Notes: a model not told the origin generated them from the letters alone. Counted from the first letter of the stretch, positions 18,312-27,433 are shown. The stretch is 64,000 nt of DNA from Aminobacter anthyllidis (GCF_018555685.1 NZ_JAFLWW010000014.1:1-64000), one strand, 5' to 3'. Made by a program: numbers and translations.

Positions 18312-19103
18312 ATGAAGCACTTCGATGTCCTTGGCGGGCTCGATTACCTGGCGGCCGACTATCACCGGCAAGATTTCTCCAAGCATCTCCACAACGAGTA
18401 CCTGATCGGGCTGATCGAGCGGGGCATCCATGATGTCTGGTGCCGAGGTGAGGTTTGGCACGCCGGTAGCGGCACCGTCGCGACCTTCGCGCCCGGCGAA
18501 CCGCATTTCGGGGGTGCTGGTGACGATCTCGGCTGGAGCCAGAAAATCTTCTACATGCCCGAAGGCCTTATCCGGCAAGTCCTTGAGGACAGCGGCCAAA
18601 ACGAACCCGGAACGATCGACTTCAAAAGCCCGTTCCAGGAGAATGCCCCAGTTGCACATGGCCTCAGCGCGTTTTGGCGCCTGCTTGAACATGGGCATAG
18701 CTCGGCACTGGAGATCGAGGAGTATCTGATCCGTTTCCTGCCCCACGTCTTCGCAGAGGCCGGCGGGTCGCGCGTTGCTGAGCCAAAATTCGTGCCACCG
18801 AGGTTCCGCGACGTATGTGACTTCATCCATGCCCACTTTGACGAAGTTCTGCAGCTCGCCGCCCTGGCCGCCCTCGCCGGATGCTCCAAGGCGACGCTGA
18901 TCGATGGCTTCAAGGCGCATTTCGGGTTGCCCCCCACCCGCTACCTCATCCAGGTCCGCATCGACGAGGCGCGACGGCTGCTGAGGCGAGGTCAGCACGT
19001 CGCCGAGGTCGCCGTCGCGGTCGGGTTCGCGGACCAGAGCCACCTGACCCGGCACTTCAAGGCGGTGCTGGGGGTGACGCCGGCGCGTTACCTCTCGGTT
19101 TGA
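18312..19103 (+). CDS. AraC-family transcriptional regulator
   Basis: A 263-residue regulator with an N-terminal cupin-like sensor domain (HNEYLIGLIERGIHDVWCRG, FAPGEPHFGG) and a C-terminal pair of helix-turn-helix motifs at about 160-260 (LAALAGCSKATLIDGFKAHFG and VAEVAVAVGFADQSHLTRHFKAVLGVTPARY). The ATG at 18312 gives the usual AraC length; a longer frame from 18228 is possible. It lies 48 bases before a threonine aldolase on the same strand and may regulate it or a transporter lost from the locus. Confidence 0.85.
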   Translation: MKHFDVLGGLDYLAADYHRQDFSKHLHNEYLIGLIERGIHDVWCRGEVWHAGSGTVATFAPGEPHFGGAGDDLGWSQKIFYMPEGLIRQVLEDSGQNEPGTIDFKSPFQENAPVAHGLSAFWRLLEHGHSSALEIEEYLIRFLPHVFAEAGGSRVAEPKFVPPRFRDVCDFIHAHFDEVLQLAALAALAGCSKATLIDGFKAHFGLPPTRYLIQVRIDEARRLLRRGQHVAEVAVAVGFADQSHLTRHFKAVLGVTPARYLSV

Positions 19104-19151
19104 ATATCGTTCAATAAAGCGCGCGGCGAAACCGTCTAGCTTTGACGCTCA

Positions 19152-20267
19152 ATGGATGAAACGAGCGTCAAGACTATGAACGAAAGCAAGCAGACCCGCC
19201 CCCGCGGCTTCACCAGCGACAACATCGCCGGCGTCTCCCCCGAGGTGATCGCAGCCATCACCGCGTGCGCGTCGGGTCAGGCGCTTCCCTACGGCAACGA
19301 TGAGCTGACGCATACCGTCGAGCGCCAGCTCGCCGAGGTGTTCGAGCATGCGGTCGACGTGTTCCTCGTTTCGACGGGGTCGGCGGCGAACGCGCTGGCG
19401 CTCGCGGCGATTACGCCGCCATGGGGCAGCATCCTCTCGCACGCCGACGCACACATCAACCGCGACGAGTGCGGCGCGCCGGAGTTCTACACCGCCGGTG
19501 CGAAGTTGGTGCAGCTTCCAGGCGAGGCTGGCAAAATCGACATCGACGCCTTGGCGGCCAATGCAACGCGCATGGTGGGCGATATCCACTCGGTCCAGCC
19601 CTCCAGCGTCAGCATCACGCAGGCGACCGAGATGGGATCGGTCTACGCGCTCGACGAGATCAAGGCCATCAGCCATATCTGCCGGTCAGCGAACCTGCCG
19701 CTCCACATGGACGGTGCTCGCTTCGCCAACGCCCTCGTCACTCTGCGCTGCTCGCCGGCCGAGATGACGTGGAAGGCCGGCGTCGACCTTGTGTCATTTG
19801 GCGCCACGAAGAATGGAACGTTTGGGGTCGATGCGGTCGTCTCGTTCCGCGGAGATCTCGCGAGCACGATCGCCTTTCGCCAAAAGCGGGCCGGCCAGTT
19901 GAGTTCCAAGATGCGCTTCATGGCGGCGCAAATGGACGGTTATCTGAGGGACGGTGTCTGGCTTCGCAATGCGACCCATGCCAATGCGATGGCATCGGCG
20001 CTCGCGCGGGGGTTGGCCCTGGTGCCAGGCGTGAAAATCCAGCAGCGTCCCGAGGCCAATATCCTGTTCTGCCGACTTCCCACGTCCCTGATCCGGGGGC
20101 TGCTCGACATGGGATTCCGCTTCTACCATGATCGCTGGCAGCCCGGGATCGTGAGGTTCGTCACCTCTTTCGCGACGACCGGGGCCGACGTGTCCGACTT
20201 GATCGGCGCGGCAACCAGCCTCTGCGCACCGGTCGGCTCGGCTCGTGTTCCGGCTGGCGCCGAATGA
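19152..20267 (+). CDS. Low-specificity L-threonine aldolase
   Basis: A 371-residue PLP-dependent fold-type I enzyme of the threonine aldolase/beta-eliminating lyase family, cleaving threonine or allo-threonine to glycine and acetaldehyde. Motifs: FTSDNIAGVSPEVI, PYGNDELTHTVE, VSTGSAANALAL, LPLHMDGARFANAL and the PLP lysine in SFGATKNG. The glycine product could enter the one-carbon pathway through GlyA, though the genes are far apart. An internal ATG at 19176 is an alternative start. Confidence 0.9.
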   Translation: MDETSVKTMNESKQTRPRGFTSDNIAGVSPEVIAAITACASGQALPYGNDELTHTVERQLAEVFEHAVDVFLVSTGSAANALALAAITPPWGSILSHADAHINRDECGAPEFYTAGAKLVQLPGEAGKIDIDALAANATRMVGDIHSVQPSSVSITQATEMGSVYALDEIKAISHICRSANLPLHMDGARFANALVTLRCSPAEMTWKAGVDLVSFGATKNGTFGVDAVVSFRGDLASTIAFRQKRAGQLSSKMRFMAAQMDGYLRDGVWLRNATHANAMASALARGLALVPGVKIQQRPEANILFCRLPTSLIRGLLDMGFRFYHDRWQPGIVRFVTSFATTGADVSDLIGAATSLCAPVGSARVPAGAE

Positions 20268-20565
20268 GTTGGCGACCGTCGAGCGCTCTCGCCGCCCGTC
20301 ACGGATGTCCTCTTTGCTCGACTGCATTGTCCGAGCGTTCTGGCCGCACGAGCATCTCAGGCTGTATCTTTTGTCTCAGGCCCTTTTCGACTTGTAGCTT
20401 CATCTTACCTCGGCAAGGCGGCTTCACCGTGCGGTCACGAAGTAACCAGGTTGATTTGCAGGTCCCCTATCTGCGCAATTCACCTCAAGTCATCCGGAAC
20501 ACTGCATGCTTGTAATATATATTTTGCGTTCTTTTATCATATTTTTGATGAAAAATGCTGTTCAC
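20268..20565. other. Intergenic region, nothing recognised
   Basis: Ends in an AT-rich stretch (20500-20565) that may hold a promoter for the acetyltransferase. No gene seen. Confidence 0.3.
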
Positions 20566-21130
20566 TCGTCCGAGTTACTTAAAAGAGTGAGTCGAATCTG
20601 CGCGGATAGCAGCATCAAACGGGATTTTGACCACTAGCAGGAGAAAATATGCCTTCCATATCTACTCGCCGCGCCAACGCAACGGACGCAGGGACGGTCG
20701 TCCGTTTTATTCACGCGCTACTCGATGAACTCACTGGCGGGAAAGCTCCCGCGCCCGACGACGTGAGACAAAGCGCGGAGATAATGCTTGCCGACGCTGG
20801 CGTGGTCGCAGTGATCGCCACTGCAGATGACGAGCCGGTCGGCATCATGGTGCTGAATGAATGCACGGCGATCTATGCAGGCGGTAAGTTCGGCTATATT
20901 TCGGAGCTGTATGTTCGACCCGAAAAGCGCTCCAAAGGGATTGCCCCTCATCTGCTTGAGGTCGCCTCGCGGGAAGGCCGTGCGCGTGGTTGGAAGCGAC
21001 TTGAGCTTGCAGCGCCCAGGCAACCAAAATGGAAGCGCACGCTCGATTTCTATCTGCGCAACGGGTTCGAGGAACTCGGCCCTCGGCTCTGTCGGATTAT
21101 CTAGACTAGAGAGTTTGCTATGGGCTGCTC
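20566..21130 (+). repeat. GNAT-gene duplication, copy 1
   Basis: About 565 bases recur at 24580-25135 with roughly 95% identity or better, covering an 80-base leader (GAGTTACTTAAAAG onwards), the acetyltransferase gene and about 25 bases after it. Copy 2 adjoins the 590-bp dispersed repeat, so the two repeats may have moved together. Confidence 0.85.
20649..21104 (+). CDS. GNAT acetyltransferase, copy 1
   Basis: A 151-residue GCN5-related N-acetyltransferase. The acetyl-CoA loop is in YISELYVRPEKRSKGIAPHLLEVASREGRARG (R/Q-x-x-G-x-A form), followed by a FYLRNGFEELG C-terminal strand. AGGAGAA precedes the ATG. Substrate unknown; small-molecule or antibiotic-like amines are typical. A near-identical copy lies at 24659, with changes at several positions, for example DDVRQSAEIMLADAG against DDVKQSAQIMLANAS. 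Confidence 0.85.
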   Translation: MPSISTRRANATDAGTVVRFIHALLDELTGGKAPAPDDVRQSAEIMLADAGVVAVIATADDEPVGIMVLNECTAIYAGGKFGYISELYVRPEKRSKGIAPHLLEVASREGRARGWKRLELAAPRQPKWKRTLDFYLRNGFEELGPRLCRII

Positions 21131-21139
21131 AAAGCAACC

Positions 21140-21344
21140 TGCACGATCTCAGCGGGTTGAGGTCCGGCGTGGTCGCTGCCTGACGCTGCAATCGTACCAG
21201 CGCCGTCATCGCAAATGTGTGCCTCGGATAATGCAGGGTTCCCGTCACGCCGGCCGCCCGGAACGCATCGGCAAAAACCGCCGTCAATCGGGTCACGCTA
21301 ACGGCGTTTCCTTGAGACAGAGCCGAGGGCGGCAATTTTGCCAC
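21140..21344 (-). pseudogene. Tyrosine recombinase fragment
   Basis: The - strand reads VSVTRLTAVFADAFRAAGV then TGTLHYPRHTFAMTALVRL, the part of a phage-type integrase around the catalytic H-x-x-R box (HDLRHTFA in intact enzymes, here HYPRHTFA). Neither the rest of the catalytic domain nor the active-site tyrosine is present. Confidence 0.6.
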
Positions 21345-21438
21345 CTACAGGGGCGCTGCATAGACGACCGCACCTGAGTTGCCCCCCGGTTACGCTGCGT
21401 ATAGCCGAATGGCGGATCATTCCTATGAGGGTAGTCCT

Positions 21439-22407
21439 ATGAAATTGAAAGCGAAAGTCTTTGGTGGAGCGGCAGCGTTGCTCGCTGCCTGGCCGGCGAT
21501 GGCCAGCGACGCGGTGGTGAGCGAACCGGCGCCCTACAAGCCCAATTTCTCTTTCGTCGGCGGCGTCGGCGTCATCGACATCGAGGCCAACGAGCTGGTC
21601 TATCGGGGTCCCGGCAGCGGCACCAAGCAGAGCCACCTTATTTGGGAAAGCACCTCTCCGGTCATTTCAGCCGAGATGACGGCGCGCAGCGAGGCCGGCT
21701 GGACCGCCAAGCTTTCCGGCCAGATCGCCTTCAGCGGCGACAGCTACATGGAAGACTATGACTGGAAGCCGAAATTCTCCGCCAATGATAGCTGGAACGA
21801 CTGGAGCGACCGTTCGCGCTTTTCCGAGACCGATCTTGATCACTTCTATTCGGCAACCGTGGCGCTCGGCCACGACTTCCAGGTCAGCGACCAACTGCTG
21901 ATCAACGTCAACGGTGGCTTCAAGTACACCTCGGTCAAGTGGACTGCCTATGGCGGCTCCTACGTCTCCAGCTATCAGGGCTTCCGGGATTCGGTTGGCG
22001 ACTGGCCAGGAGGCGCAAAGGTCATCAGCTACCAGCAGAAATTGCCGGTCGCCTTCGCCGGCATCGATGCGACCTATGTCCAGGACCGCTGGAACTTCGG
22101 CTTTGCGCTGAAGGGCGGCATGACCTTTTCGGTCGGCGCTACCGATCATCACTGGTTGCGTGACCTGCGCTTCGAGCAGGATTTCGAATCGGCGCCGGTT
22201 CTGATGGTCGGCGGCAGCGTCGGCTACCAGTACAACGAGCGGACCAGCTTCTTCGTCTCCGGTTCCTACGAAAAGATGTTCACCGCTCGCGGCGACTCCA
22301 ACTACTATGACATTGCGACCGGCGCGGAGACTGGCGGCCACTACGACTCGTTTGGCGGCGATTTTGCCGCGGCGACGGTGATGGTCGGCATCAAGACCTC
22401 GTTCTGA
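21439..22407 (+). CDS. Omptin-family outer membrane protease
   Basis: A 322-residue ten-stranded barrel protease like OmpT/Pla. A signal peptide (MKLKAKVFGGAAALLAAWPAMA) leads into the omptin sequence. The first catalytic pair is in D106-Y107-D108-W109 (DxDW as in OmpT), the second in D236-H237-H238 (D and H as in OmpT D210/H212). Other hallmarks are GGSYVSSYQGFRDSVGDWP and the aromatic end KTSF. Omptins cut peptides between basic residues at the cell surface. The ATG at 21439 is chosen because the signal peptide starts there. Confidence 0.9.
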   Translation: MKLKAKVFGGAAALLAAWPAMASDAVVSEPAPYKPNFSFVGGVGVIDIEANELVYRGPGSGTKQSHLIWESTSPVISAEMTARSEAGWTAKLSGQIAFSGDSYMEDYDWKPKFSANDSWNDWSDRSRFSETDLDHFYSATVALGHDFQVSDQLLINVNGGFKYTSVKWTAYGGSYVSSYQGFRDSVGDWPGGAKVISYQQKLPVAFAGIDATYVQDRWNFGFALKGGMTFSVGATDHHWLRDLRFEQDFESAPVLMVGGSVGYQYNERTSFFVSGSYEKMFTARGDSNYYDIATGAETGGHYDSFGGDFAAATVMVGIKTSF

Positions 22408-22463
22408 TTGAACGAGTTCGACCGGAACGCCAAACCGATGTCCGCACGGCGCAGAAATCTGAC

Positions 22464-22575
22464 GCGCCCGCGCGCCTGACGGCGCGTGCCGGGTGCTCGT
22501 GAACCGAGCCCGCTTTTTCTTCGCCAGGCTCAGGCGGTCTCGGCCATCCGGCTTCGCCCCCTGGCGCGGGCAGCC
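22464..22575. repeat. 112-bp perfect direct repeat, copy A
   Basis: Identical base for base to 31430-31541. Copy A includes the last codons of the HEPN-like gene (ARARGRSRMAETA and stop on the - strand) plus the DNA beyond it. Copy B lacks the gene body. The pair brackets 9 kb of accessory DNA. Confidence 0.92.
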
Positions 22576-22934
22576 GGTTCCGGGCCGTAGCGGGTAATCA
22601 GATATTCCCGGTTCTGGCTGAGGGACTGAAGATGATTGGCGGTTTTCGCGCGAAGGCGCAGCCCCGCTTCGAGGGTGTGCTTCGCCCGTGCCGCTAGGTC
22701 GTGTTGCATCTTGCGGATTTGATTTGGATCGTGGCCACGGTGCAGCAAAAGCGCGGTCAGATAGAGTTCGATCGCGTGGATGGCCGATAATCTGAACGGC
22801 GCTCTGGTGAGCGGTTTTCCGGGTCTGCCGAGCGGAAGGAGCAGGTGTGCCCCCTTTCGGTATTCTTCCGCCAGTGCATGGATCTGATGCGGGGAGGCGA
22901 GCTCTCCCGGGTATTTGGTTTCTGTCATCGCCAT
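22530..22934 (-). CDS. HEPN-like small protein
   Basis: A 134-residue, mainly helical protein. The segment FRLSAIHAIELYLTALLLHRGHD then PNQIRKMQHDLAARA resembles HEPN-type domains, in which an AIELYLKALL helix is followed by an HDL motif. The catalytic R-x4-6-H signature of RNase HEPN toxins is not evident. It lies 5 bases after the next gene's stop on the same strand. The C-terminal tail falls inside the 112-bp direct repeat. Function unknown. Confidence 0.5.
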   Translation of the reverse strand: MAMTETKYPGELASPHQIHALAEEYRKGAHLLLPLGRPGKPLTRAPFRLSAIHAIELYLTALLLHRGHDPNQIRKMQHDLAARAKHTLEAGLRLRAKTANHLQSLSQNREYLITRYGPEPAARARGRSRMAETA

Positions 22935-22939
22935 TTACG

Positions 22940-23152
22940 CTAAGCCCATCCGACATGATCCTCTTTGGAAAGTCTCAGAAACAGATCGTACCAGAACCGA
23001 TATTCTGGATCATCGCCATTGCCAGACACTTCCAGGGCGCAATAGGCGACCGACGTGGTAGGGTCCTTGCTGTGCTTTTCGATCGCGGCTTCTATCGCCT
23101 CGTCTTCAGTTAAGAGTTCCCAATTTTCAACAACGCCGTCGTGGCTTCGCAT
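22940..23152 (-). CDS. Small hypothetical protein paired with the HEPN-like gene
   Basis: A 70-residue acidic protein (NWELLTEDEAIEAAIEKHSKD, YRFWYDLFLRLSKEDHVGW). Not recognised. Its stop is 5 bases before the HEPN-like ATG, so the two look cotranscribed; a two-gene toxin-antitoxin layout (HEPN/partner) is possible but unproven. Confidence 0.5.
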   Translation of the reverse strand: MRSHDGVVENWELLTEDEAIEAAIEKHSKDPTTSVAYCALEVSGNGDDPEYRFWYDLFLRLSKEDHVGWA

Positions 23153-23202
23153 ATCCGCCTCAATCCGGTCGCCTGTTCTCGGCGAACTGTTTCATGCTTC
23201 TC

Positions 23203-23779
23203 CTAAATACGGTCTTTGAGGGCGTCGATGCCGACGAGAGCTTTCCGCCGACGCGCAATGGCCTCAATTAGCAGGGCCTCTAATTTAGCGTTATGCGCAT
23301 CGACCTGTGCTTTTGAGCGTCCGACATACTCGCGCAGGGTTTGCTCTTGGCTATCGATCTCGCGTTTCAACGTCTCCGCGTCGTTGCGGCCTTCCGTGCC
23401 AATGACGATGCGGTTGCCTCTGACGAGACCATGGGGCAACACACTCGAATAGGGATTGGTCTTGAGCGAAAAGAGAGCTGGATCGCCCGTAAATGCGAAG
23501 CTGCGGGTCGCGCGTACTCCGTCGATCGTGCTCCACCATCAAAAACGTCATGGACACGCACACGCGCCTCGCTCACGTCCTTTTGGGGATTTTCGAAGTC
23601 TACCTGCAGTGGTTCGACCCGAGCACTTGGCAGATGCTGCTGGGCGATCTCGGAATCGGTCTTCCCTAAGTCCGTTTTGGAGACGGTCTTGCGCACGTGC
23701 TCATCAACCGCGCCAACCTGAGCCCGTAGGTAATTGTCCAAATCGTTGTTGCGGAAAAGTGCGTCACCGATAATCATGT
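23203..23779 (-). pseudogene. Hypothetical gene with a single frameshift
   Basis: From an ATG at 23779 the frame reads MIIGDALFRNNDLDNYLRAQVGAVDEH and on to VRVHDVFDGG. A single frame change near 23515 is needed to continue into FTGDPALFSLKTNPYSSVLPHGLV, RGNRIVIGTEGRNDAETLKREID and a C-terminal helical region ending KALVGIDALKDRI at 23203. Together about 190 residues. Either a real lesion or a sequencing error. Family unknown. Confidence 0.5.
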
Positions 23780-23976
23780 TATCCCTCGTTATGTTTGATA
23801 AGGAAATTATGTCATACATACTTGCGGTTGGATGATTGATTCAATCCTCCTAACCCCAAAAATTCATGGCGGGTGTGGTCTCCGGGAAATGATTCGGATC
23901 GGCCTTAGCAACCAAATCTTACGTCATTTCAATGGCTTGCACCGCATCCGCCAACCTACCATGAATTTTTCGGGTT

Positions 23977-24569
23977 AGGACGCCGCTCATGAATTTCGGC
24001 CATCTGCGCATCGCTATTGATCGCGGTCCGAATTCCTGTGCCGGCATCCGCCAGGACCAAGCCAACCCCCCGCTCTTTCCGCGACGGCTTTCCTGGTTCG
24101 GCGCCGGATCTTCACCACCAAAATACAAGGGGTCAGCCGGCCAGCTGCGGCCACTCGGCTTCGCCTTCGCGGGGATCGTGATTGGAAACAGAGGCAGACC
24201 GGGCCATTGAGCCGGAGTTGGCCCGCTACAGATGGTGGAGCGTCGATGCCGCCTCAAAAGTCTCCAGAAGTGCCGTTTGAACCTTCCCCCAGCTTGGCCC
24301 TGCATCCGGTTTCCCGGAACACGCTCCGCGGACCGGCGCCGCGTGATCGCTGATGCTTCTCCCGATGGTCGGGACCGGGGGGTTCGGCGACCAAGGTCGG
24401 AGAGACGATAGTGACACTGGATGATCCCAATACGGAATAATCCGAAACTGGCTGGCGGTGAGCCGTCTTGTTTCTGGCCGGCTCATTTGGGGCCCAAGCC
24501 TCCTTCGATCACCCGCCAACGGCGGCCTCTGGAACAGCTGACTTCGACGCGCCATGACAAGTGCCTCGG
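23977..24569 (+). repeat. Dispersed ~590-bp repeat, copy 2
   Basis: Second copy of the repeat at 11528-12119, including the decayed XRE 5' end (cut sooner, at about 24569). It joins directly to the leader of the second GNAT copy. Confidence 0.75.
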
Positions 24570-24579
24570 TCCATTGGTC

Positions 24580-25135
24580 AGAGTTACTTAAAAGCGTGAG
24601 TCGGACCTGCGCGGGGTGGCAGCATTAATCGGGATTTTGACCACTAGCAGGAGAAAATATGCCTTCCATATCTACGCGCCGCGCCAACGCAACGGACGCA
24701 GGGACGGTCGTCCGTTTTATTCACGCGCTACTCGATGAACTCACTGGCGGGAAAGCGCCCGCGCCCGACGACGTGAAACAAAGCGCGCAGATAATGCTTG
24801 CCAACGCTAGTGTGGTCGCAGTGATCGCAACTGCAGATGACGAGCCGGTCGGCATCATGGTGCTGAATAAATGCACGGCGATCTATGCAGGCGGTAAGTT
24901 CGGCTATATTTCGGAGCTGTATGTTCGACCCGAAAAGCGCTCCAAAGGGATTGCCCCTCATCTGCTTGAGGTCGCCTCGCGGGAAGGCCGTGCGCGTGGT
25001 TGGAAGCGACTTGAGCTTGCCGCGCCCAGGCAACCAAAATGGAAGCGCACGCTCGATTTCTATCTGCGCAACGGCTTCGAGGAAATCGGCCCTCGGCTCT
25101 GTCGGATTATCTAGACTAGAGAGTTTGCTATGGGT
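24580..25135 (+). repeat. GNAT-gene duplication, copy 2
   Basis: Second copy of the segment at 20566-21130. Identity ends soon after the gene stop at GAGAGTTTGCTATGGG, where the two copies diverge. Confidence 0.85.
24659..25114 (+). CDS. GNAT acetyltransferase, copy 2
   Basis: A 151-residue acetyltransferase nearly identical to the gene at 20649, with the same acetyl-CoA loop RPEKRSKGIAPHLLEVA and the same AGGAGAA ribosome site. Intact, so both copies may be expressed. Differences are mostly conservative. Confidence 0.83.
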   Translation: MPSISTRRANATDAGTVVRFIHALLDELTGGKAPAPDDVKQSAQIMLANASVVAVIATADDEPVGIMVLNKCTAIYAGGKFGYISELYVRPEKRSKGIAPHLLEVASREGRARGWKRLELAAPRQPKWKRTLDFYLRNGFEEIGPRLCRII

Positions 25136-25396
25136 TGGCTCAAAGCAACCTGTCGCACAATGTGACAGAATGCGAGCGGAACCATCCTGATGCTACGGCC
25201 GAATGATCGATCTCGCAGGTTAGGGCACCTCGGTGCATTTGCATCAGCGTTTTGGCTTTGGACTTCCTCACGTTCTGCGACGAGGCGGGCCTTGTGACGC
25301 CTCTGGCGATCGACCTCCGTTTCGGCTTCAAGCATACGCTTCAGCAAAGCGGCGTTCTCGGTGACCAGCGCCGCTCTTCGATCTGCAGAACCTGGA
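25136..25396. other. Remnant DNA, no confident gene
   Basis: A - frame (ENAALLKRMLEAETEVDRQRRHKARLVAEREE) has coiled-coil character reminiscent of IS66-type transposase N-termini, but nothing else supports that. Confidence 0.3.
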
Positions 25397-25589
25397 TCAG
25401 TCATCCTGCTGGGCGAGCTGCCGGGCCCGCTCGGCTGCGGCCTTGTTCCAGACGGCGGTCCGAGAATTTGAGCGTCTGATGAACGGCTTCAGGGCATGCG
25501 ATAAGGTCGCCTCGGCAGTAAGCGTCACCGCGTCCTTCGTCTCGCTCTTCACTATGAACACATGGTTGCAGTCCTGCTGGTGGAACGTG
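25397..25589 (-). pseudogene. Unidentified remnant fused to the aldehyde dehydrogenase relic
   Basis: The - frame continues from the dehydrogenase relic into FHQQDCNHVFIVKSETKDAV and ends RARQLAQQDD at 25397. The segment is not dehydrogenase-like and I cannot name it. Confidence 0.3.
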
Positions 25590-25915
25590 AGACCAGCGGA
25601 GCCGTCATCGCCAGCAACCGGTCGAATTGAGGCGGGAAAATTCCACGGCGCGATCGTACCAGCAACGCCGGTCGGCTGCTTCAGCACCAGCATGCGCCGG
25701 TCCGCCGAGGGCGGGGGGAGATCATCTCGCCATAGACGCGATTGGCCTTCGGCGTACCATTGCAGATACGCGGGCCGCGCGAGACTTCCGAACTGGCTTC
25801 GCAAGCGACTTGCCCATCTCCGCCGCAAGAATGGCAGCAAGGCGGACGGCATGGTCGATGATCAGCTGATGCCAACGCCACAGCATGTCGCGGGCCGCAA
25901 GCGGCCGCCTTTGTG
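25590..25915 (-). pseudogene. Succinate-semialdehyde-type dehydrogenase relic, copy 1
   Basis: Across frame changes the - strand reads RDMLWRWHQLIIDHAVRLAAILAAEMGKSL, then PAYLQWYAEGQSRLWRDDLPPP and ADRRMLVLKQPTGVAGTIAPWNFPA, a clear segment of GabD-type aldehyde dehydrogenases (EMGKPL, VGVTAAITPWNFP). The catalytic Cys/Glu half is missing. A second relic of the same segment, same orientation, lies at 30671-31255. Confidence 0.75.
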
Positions 25916-25952
25916 CTGTCATCTGGCACTTGAAATAACCGTCTGTTGGTAG

Positions 25953-26909
25953 TCAGGCTGCCCTGTAGCCGACGGGGGAAATGCGTTGGTGTTTCTTCTT
26001 GTAGATGCAGTAAGTGAGCAAATCATAGGTATTTGAGAAGCTGTGCAACCAGAATATGTGGGGTTCGCCGTTCGCATCACAAAAGATGCTTTCGCCTTCG
26101 CCCACCGGACCCCGCTTTCGGCTGGTTGCGTGATCGCAGATCGCGGAATAGGCAACTTCAGTGGTGATTCCGGGAAAGTGCTCAGCAAGCGCTTTCGATC
26201 TCGGGAAATAGGCTACATTGTCGATCCCAGCCTTCTCGCAGATATCTCTGTGATAGGGATGCCGGCTGACAACGCCGAAGGCAGGAAAGTCCGGATCGCG
26301 TTCGCAAACCATTTGCCAAAGCGTCGTCGTAAGGGTGTTCCCGTAGCGCTTGCGAAGCTGCTCGATACTCTTCCATTCAAATGAGCAGTCCAGCGCTTCG
26401 GGACGAAATCTTCCCCCGAGAAACAAGAGACGGCGCCCGCCATAATTGGCTTCCGCCTCCATTGCCTGATGGAATGTCGGGTTCAGCGTGGACTCATTGT
26501 CGCCCAGAAGCAGGGAGCGATGCCAAGGCAGAAGATCATGTATAATCTCATGGGCGATGAGGAAGCGTCGCTTCAGCTCGGCTACGTCATCATCGATGAA
26601 GATTCGCTTGTCGCCTTCCTTCAGCATAAGGATACCACGAAGGCCATATTGCTGGACCACATCGACCATGCGCTTGGCGGTACTGGTGATCTCGTTCCCA
26701 GCGATTCGCGCCCGGTGGGCGATCTCATCCAGTAGGCTCAAATTCGCTTTGCTATAATAGGTAAGGTCAAGCTTTTGCAGCGCGCGTACCTGCTCGAGCC
26801 GTAACGGGGGCTCCGGATTGCCGAGATCACGTAGCAGACGTGATATGTGCTCATGGATATCTCGGCGCTCAAAGTCCCCGATTATCGGCTCAATCGCGGA
26901 CATGGTCAT
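25953..26909 (-). CDS. ImmA/IrrE-type metallopeptidase
   Basis: A 318-residue protein with the zinc motif H120-E-I-I-H124 in KRRFLIAHEIIHDLLPWH, followed by EAEAN (151-155) as the third-ligand region. This is the M78 ImmA/IrrE arrangement. Such proteases typically cleave a partner XRE repressor in response to stress or a signal. Its start ATGA overlaps the stop of an XRE gene, the expected partner. It is the last gene of a four-gene - strand run divergent from the ubiquitin-like operon. Confidence 0.83.
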   Translation of the reverse strand: MTMSAIEPIIGDFERRDIHEHISRLLRDLGNPEPPLRLEQVRALQKLDLTYYSKANLSLLDEIAHRARIAGNEITSTAKRMVDVVQQYGLRGILMLKEGDKRIFIDDDVAELKRRFLIAHEIIHDLLPWHRSLLLGDNESTLNPTFHQAMEAEANYGGRRLLFLGGRFRPEALDCSFEWKSIEQLRKRYGNTLTTTLWQMVCERDPDFPAFGVVSRHPYHRDICEKAGIDNVAYFPRSKALAEHFPGITTEVAYSAICDHATSRKRGPVGEGESIFCDANGEPHIFWLHSFSNTYDLLTYCIYKKKHQRISPVGYRAA

Positions 26910-27433
26910 CCATTCTTCTTATCGATTGACGCCAGTACCTTGACGAAATCGTTGAGGTCGCGCCTTTCAGCCTGGCTTAGCTTCGACAGGTCGTCCGAAC
27001 TCGCGGCAAAACGATGCGCCGCTTCGGTGAGATTATCGTTCTGCGCAGACGATGCCGCGGTCAGCTGTTCTACAGCACGTGCTGAAACCCCAATGAACTC
27101 GGCTAGCTGATGAACGGTACGCGGGCCTGGAACATAGCAGGGATCCTTCTCCACCTTCTCCAATTCCGCCGCATCAACACGAATTTTGGCAGCCAACTGC
27201 GCAATGCTCAATCCGTCCTTGCGTCGAAGCTGATGCACCAATTTAAACAGCACAACAGTTTTGTGTTCAGAGGCAGCCGAAGGCTGCCCCGCAGTTGCTT
27301 GATGACGAGACTTCTCCTGCATAAGACGCTCAAGCGGAGCTGCATCGCGCAGCGGGAGTCCCGCGTCGCAATCGACATCTGGATCATGTTCGATATGGCT
27401 GCGTAGCCAATCGGCAGTGAAATGTAATTTCAT
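26906..27433 (-). CDS. XRE-family regulator partnered with the peptidase
   Basis: A 175-residue protein with a central helix-turn-helix (VLFKLVHQLRRKDGLSIAQLAAKIRVDAAELEKVEKD, about 71-107) and flanking helical regions. The ATG at 27433 follows AGAGGAG. Its stop overlaps the ImmA/IrrE start by four bases, so the two are translationally coupled. By analogy with ImmR/ImmA it is a candidate repressor inactivated by the peptidase; this is inferred. Confidence 0.72.
   Translation of the reverse strand: MKLHFTADWLRSHIEHDPDVDCDAGLPLRDAAPLERLMQEKSRHQATAGQPSAASEHKTVVLFKLVHQLRRKDGLSIAQLAAKIRVDAAELEKVEKDPCYVPGPRTVHQLAEFIGVSARAVEQLTAASSAQNDNLTEAAHRFAASSDDLSKLSQAERRDLNDFVKVLASIDKKNG

Noticed and set aside
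21667-22956. - strand frame of about 430 codons
   Set aside because: Antisense to the omptin gene and then overlaps the HEPN-like gene in another frame; no coherent domain.
25136-25404. IS66-family transposase N-terminus
   Set aside because: Only a coiled-coil-like stretch resembles it; no zinc-finger or DDE region follows.
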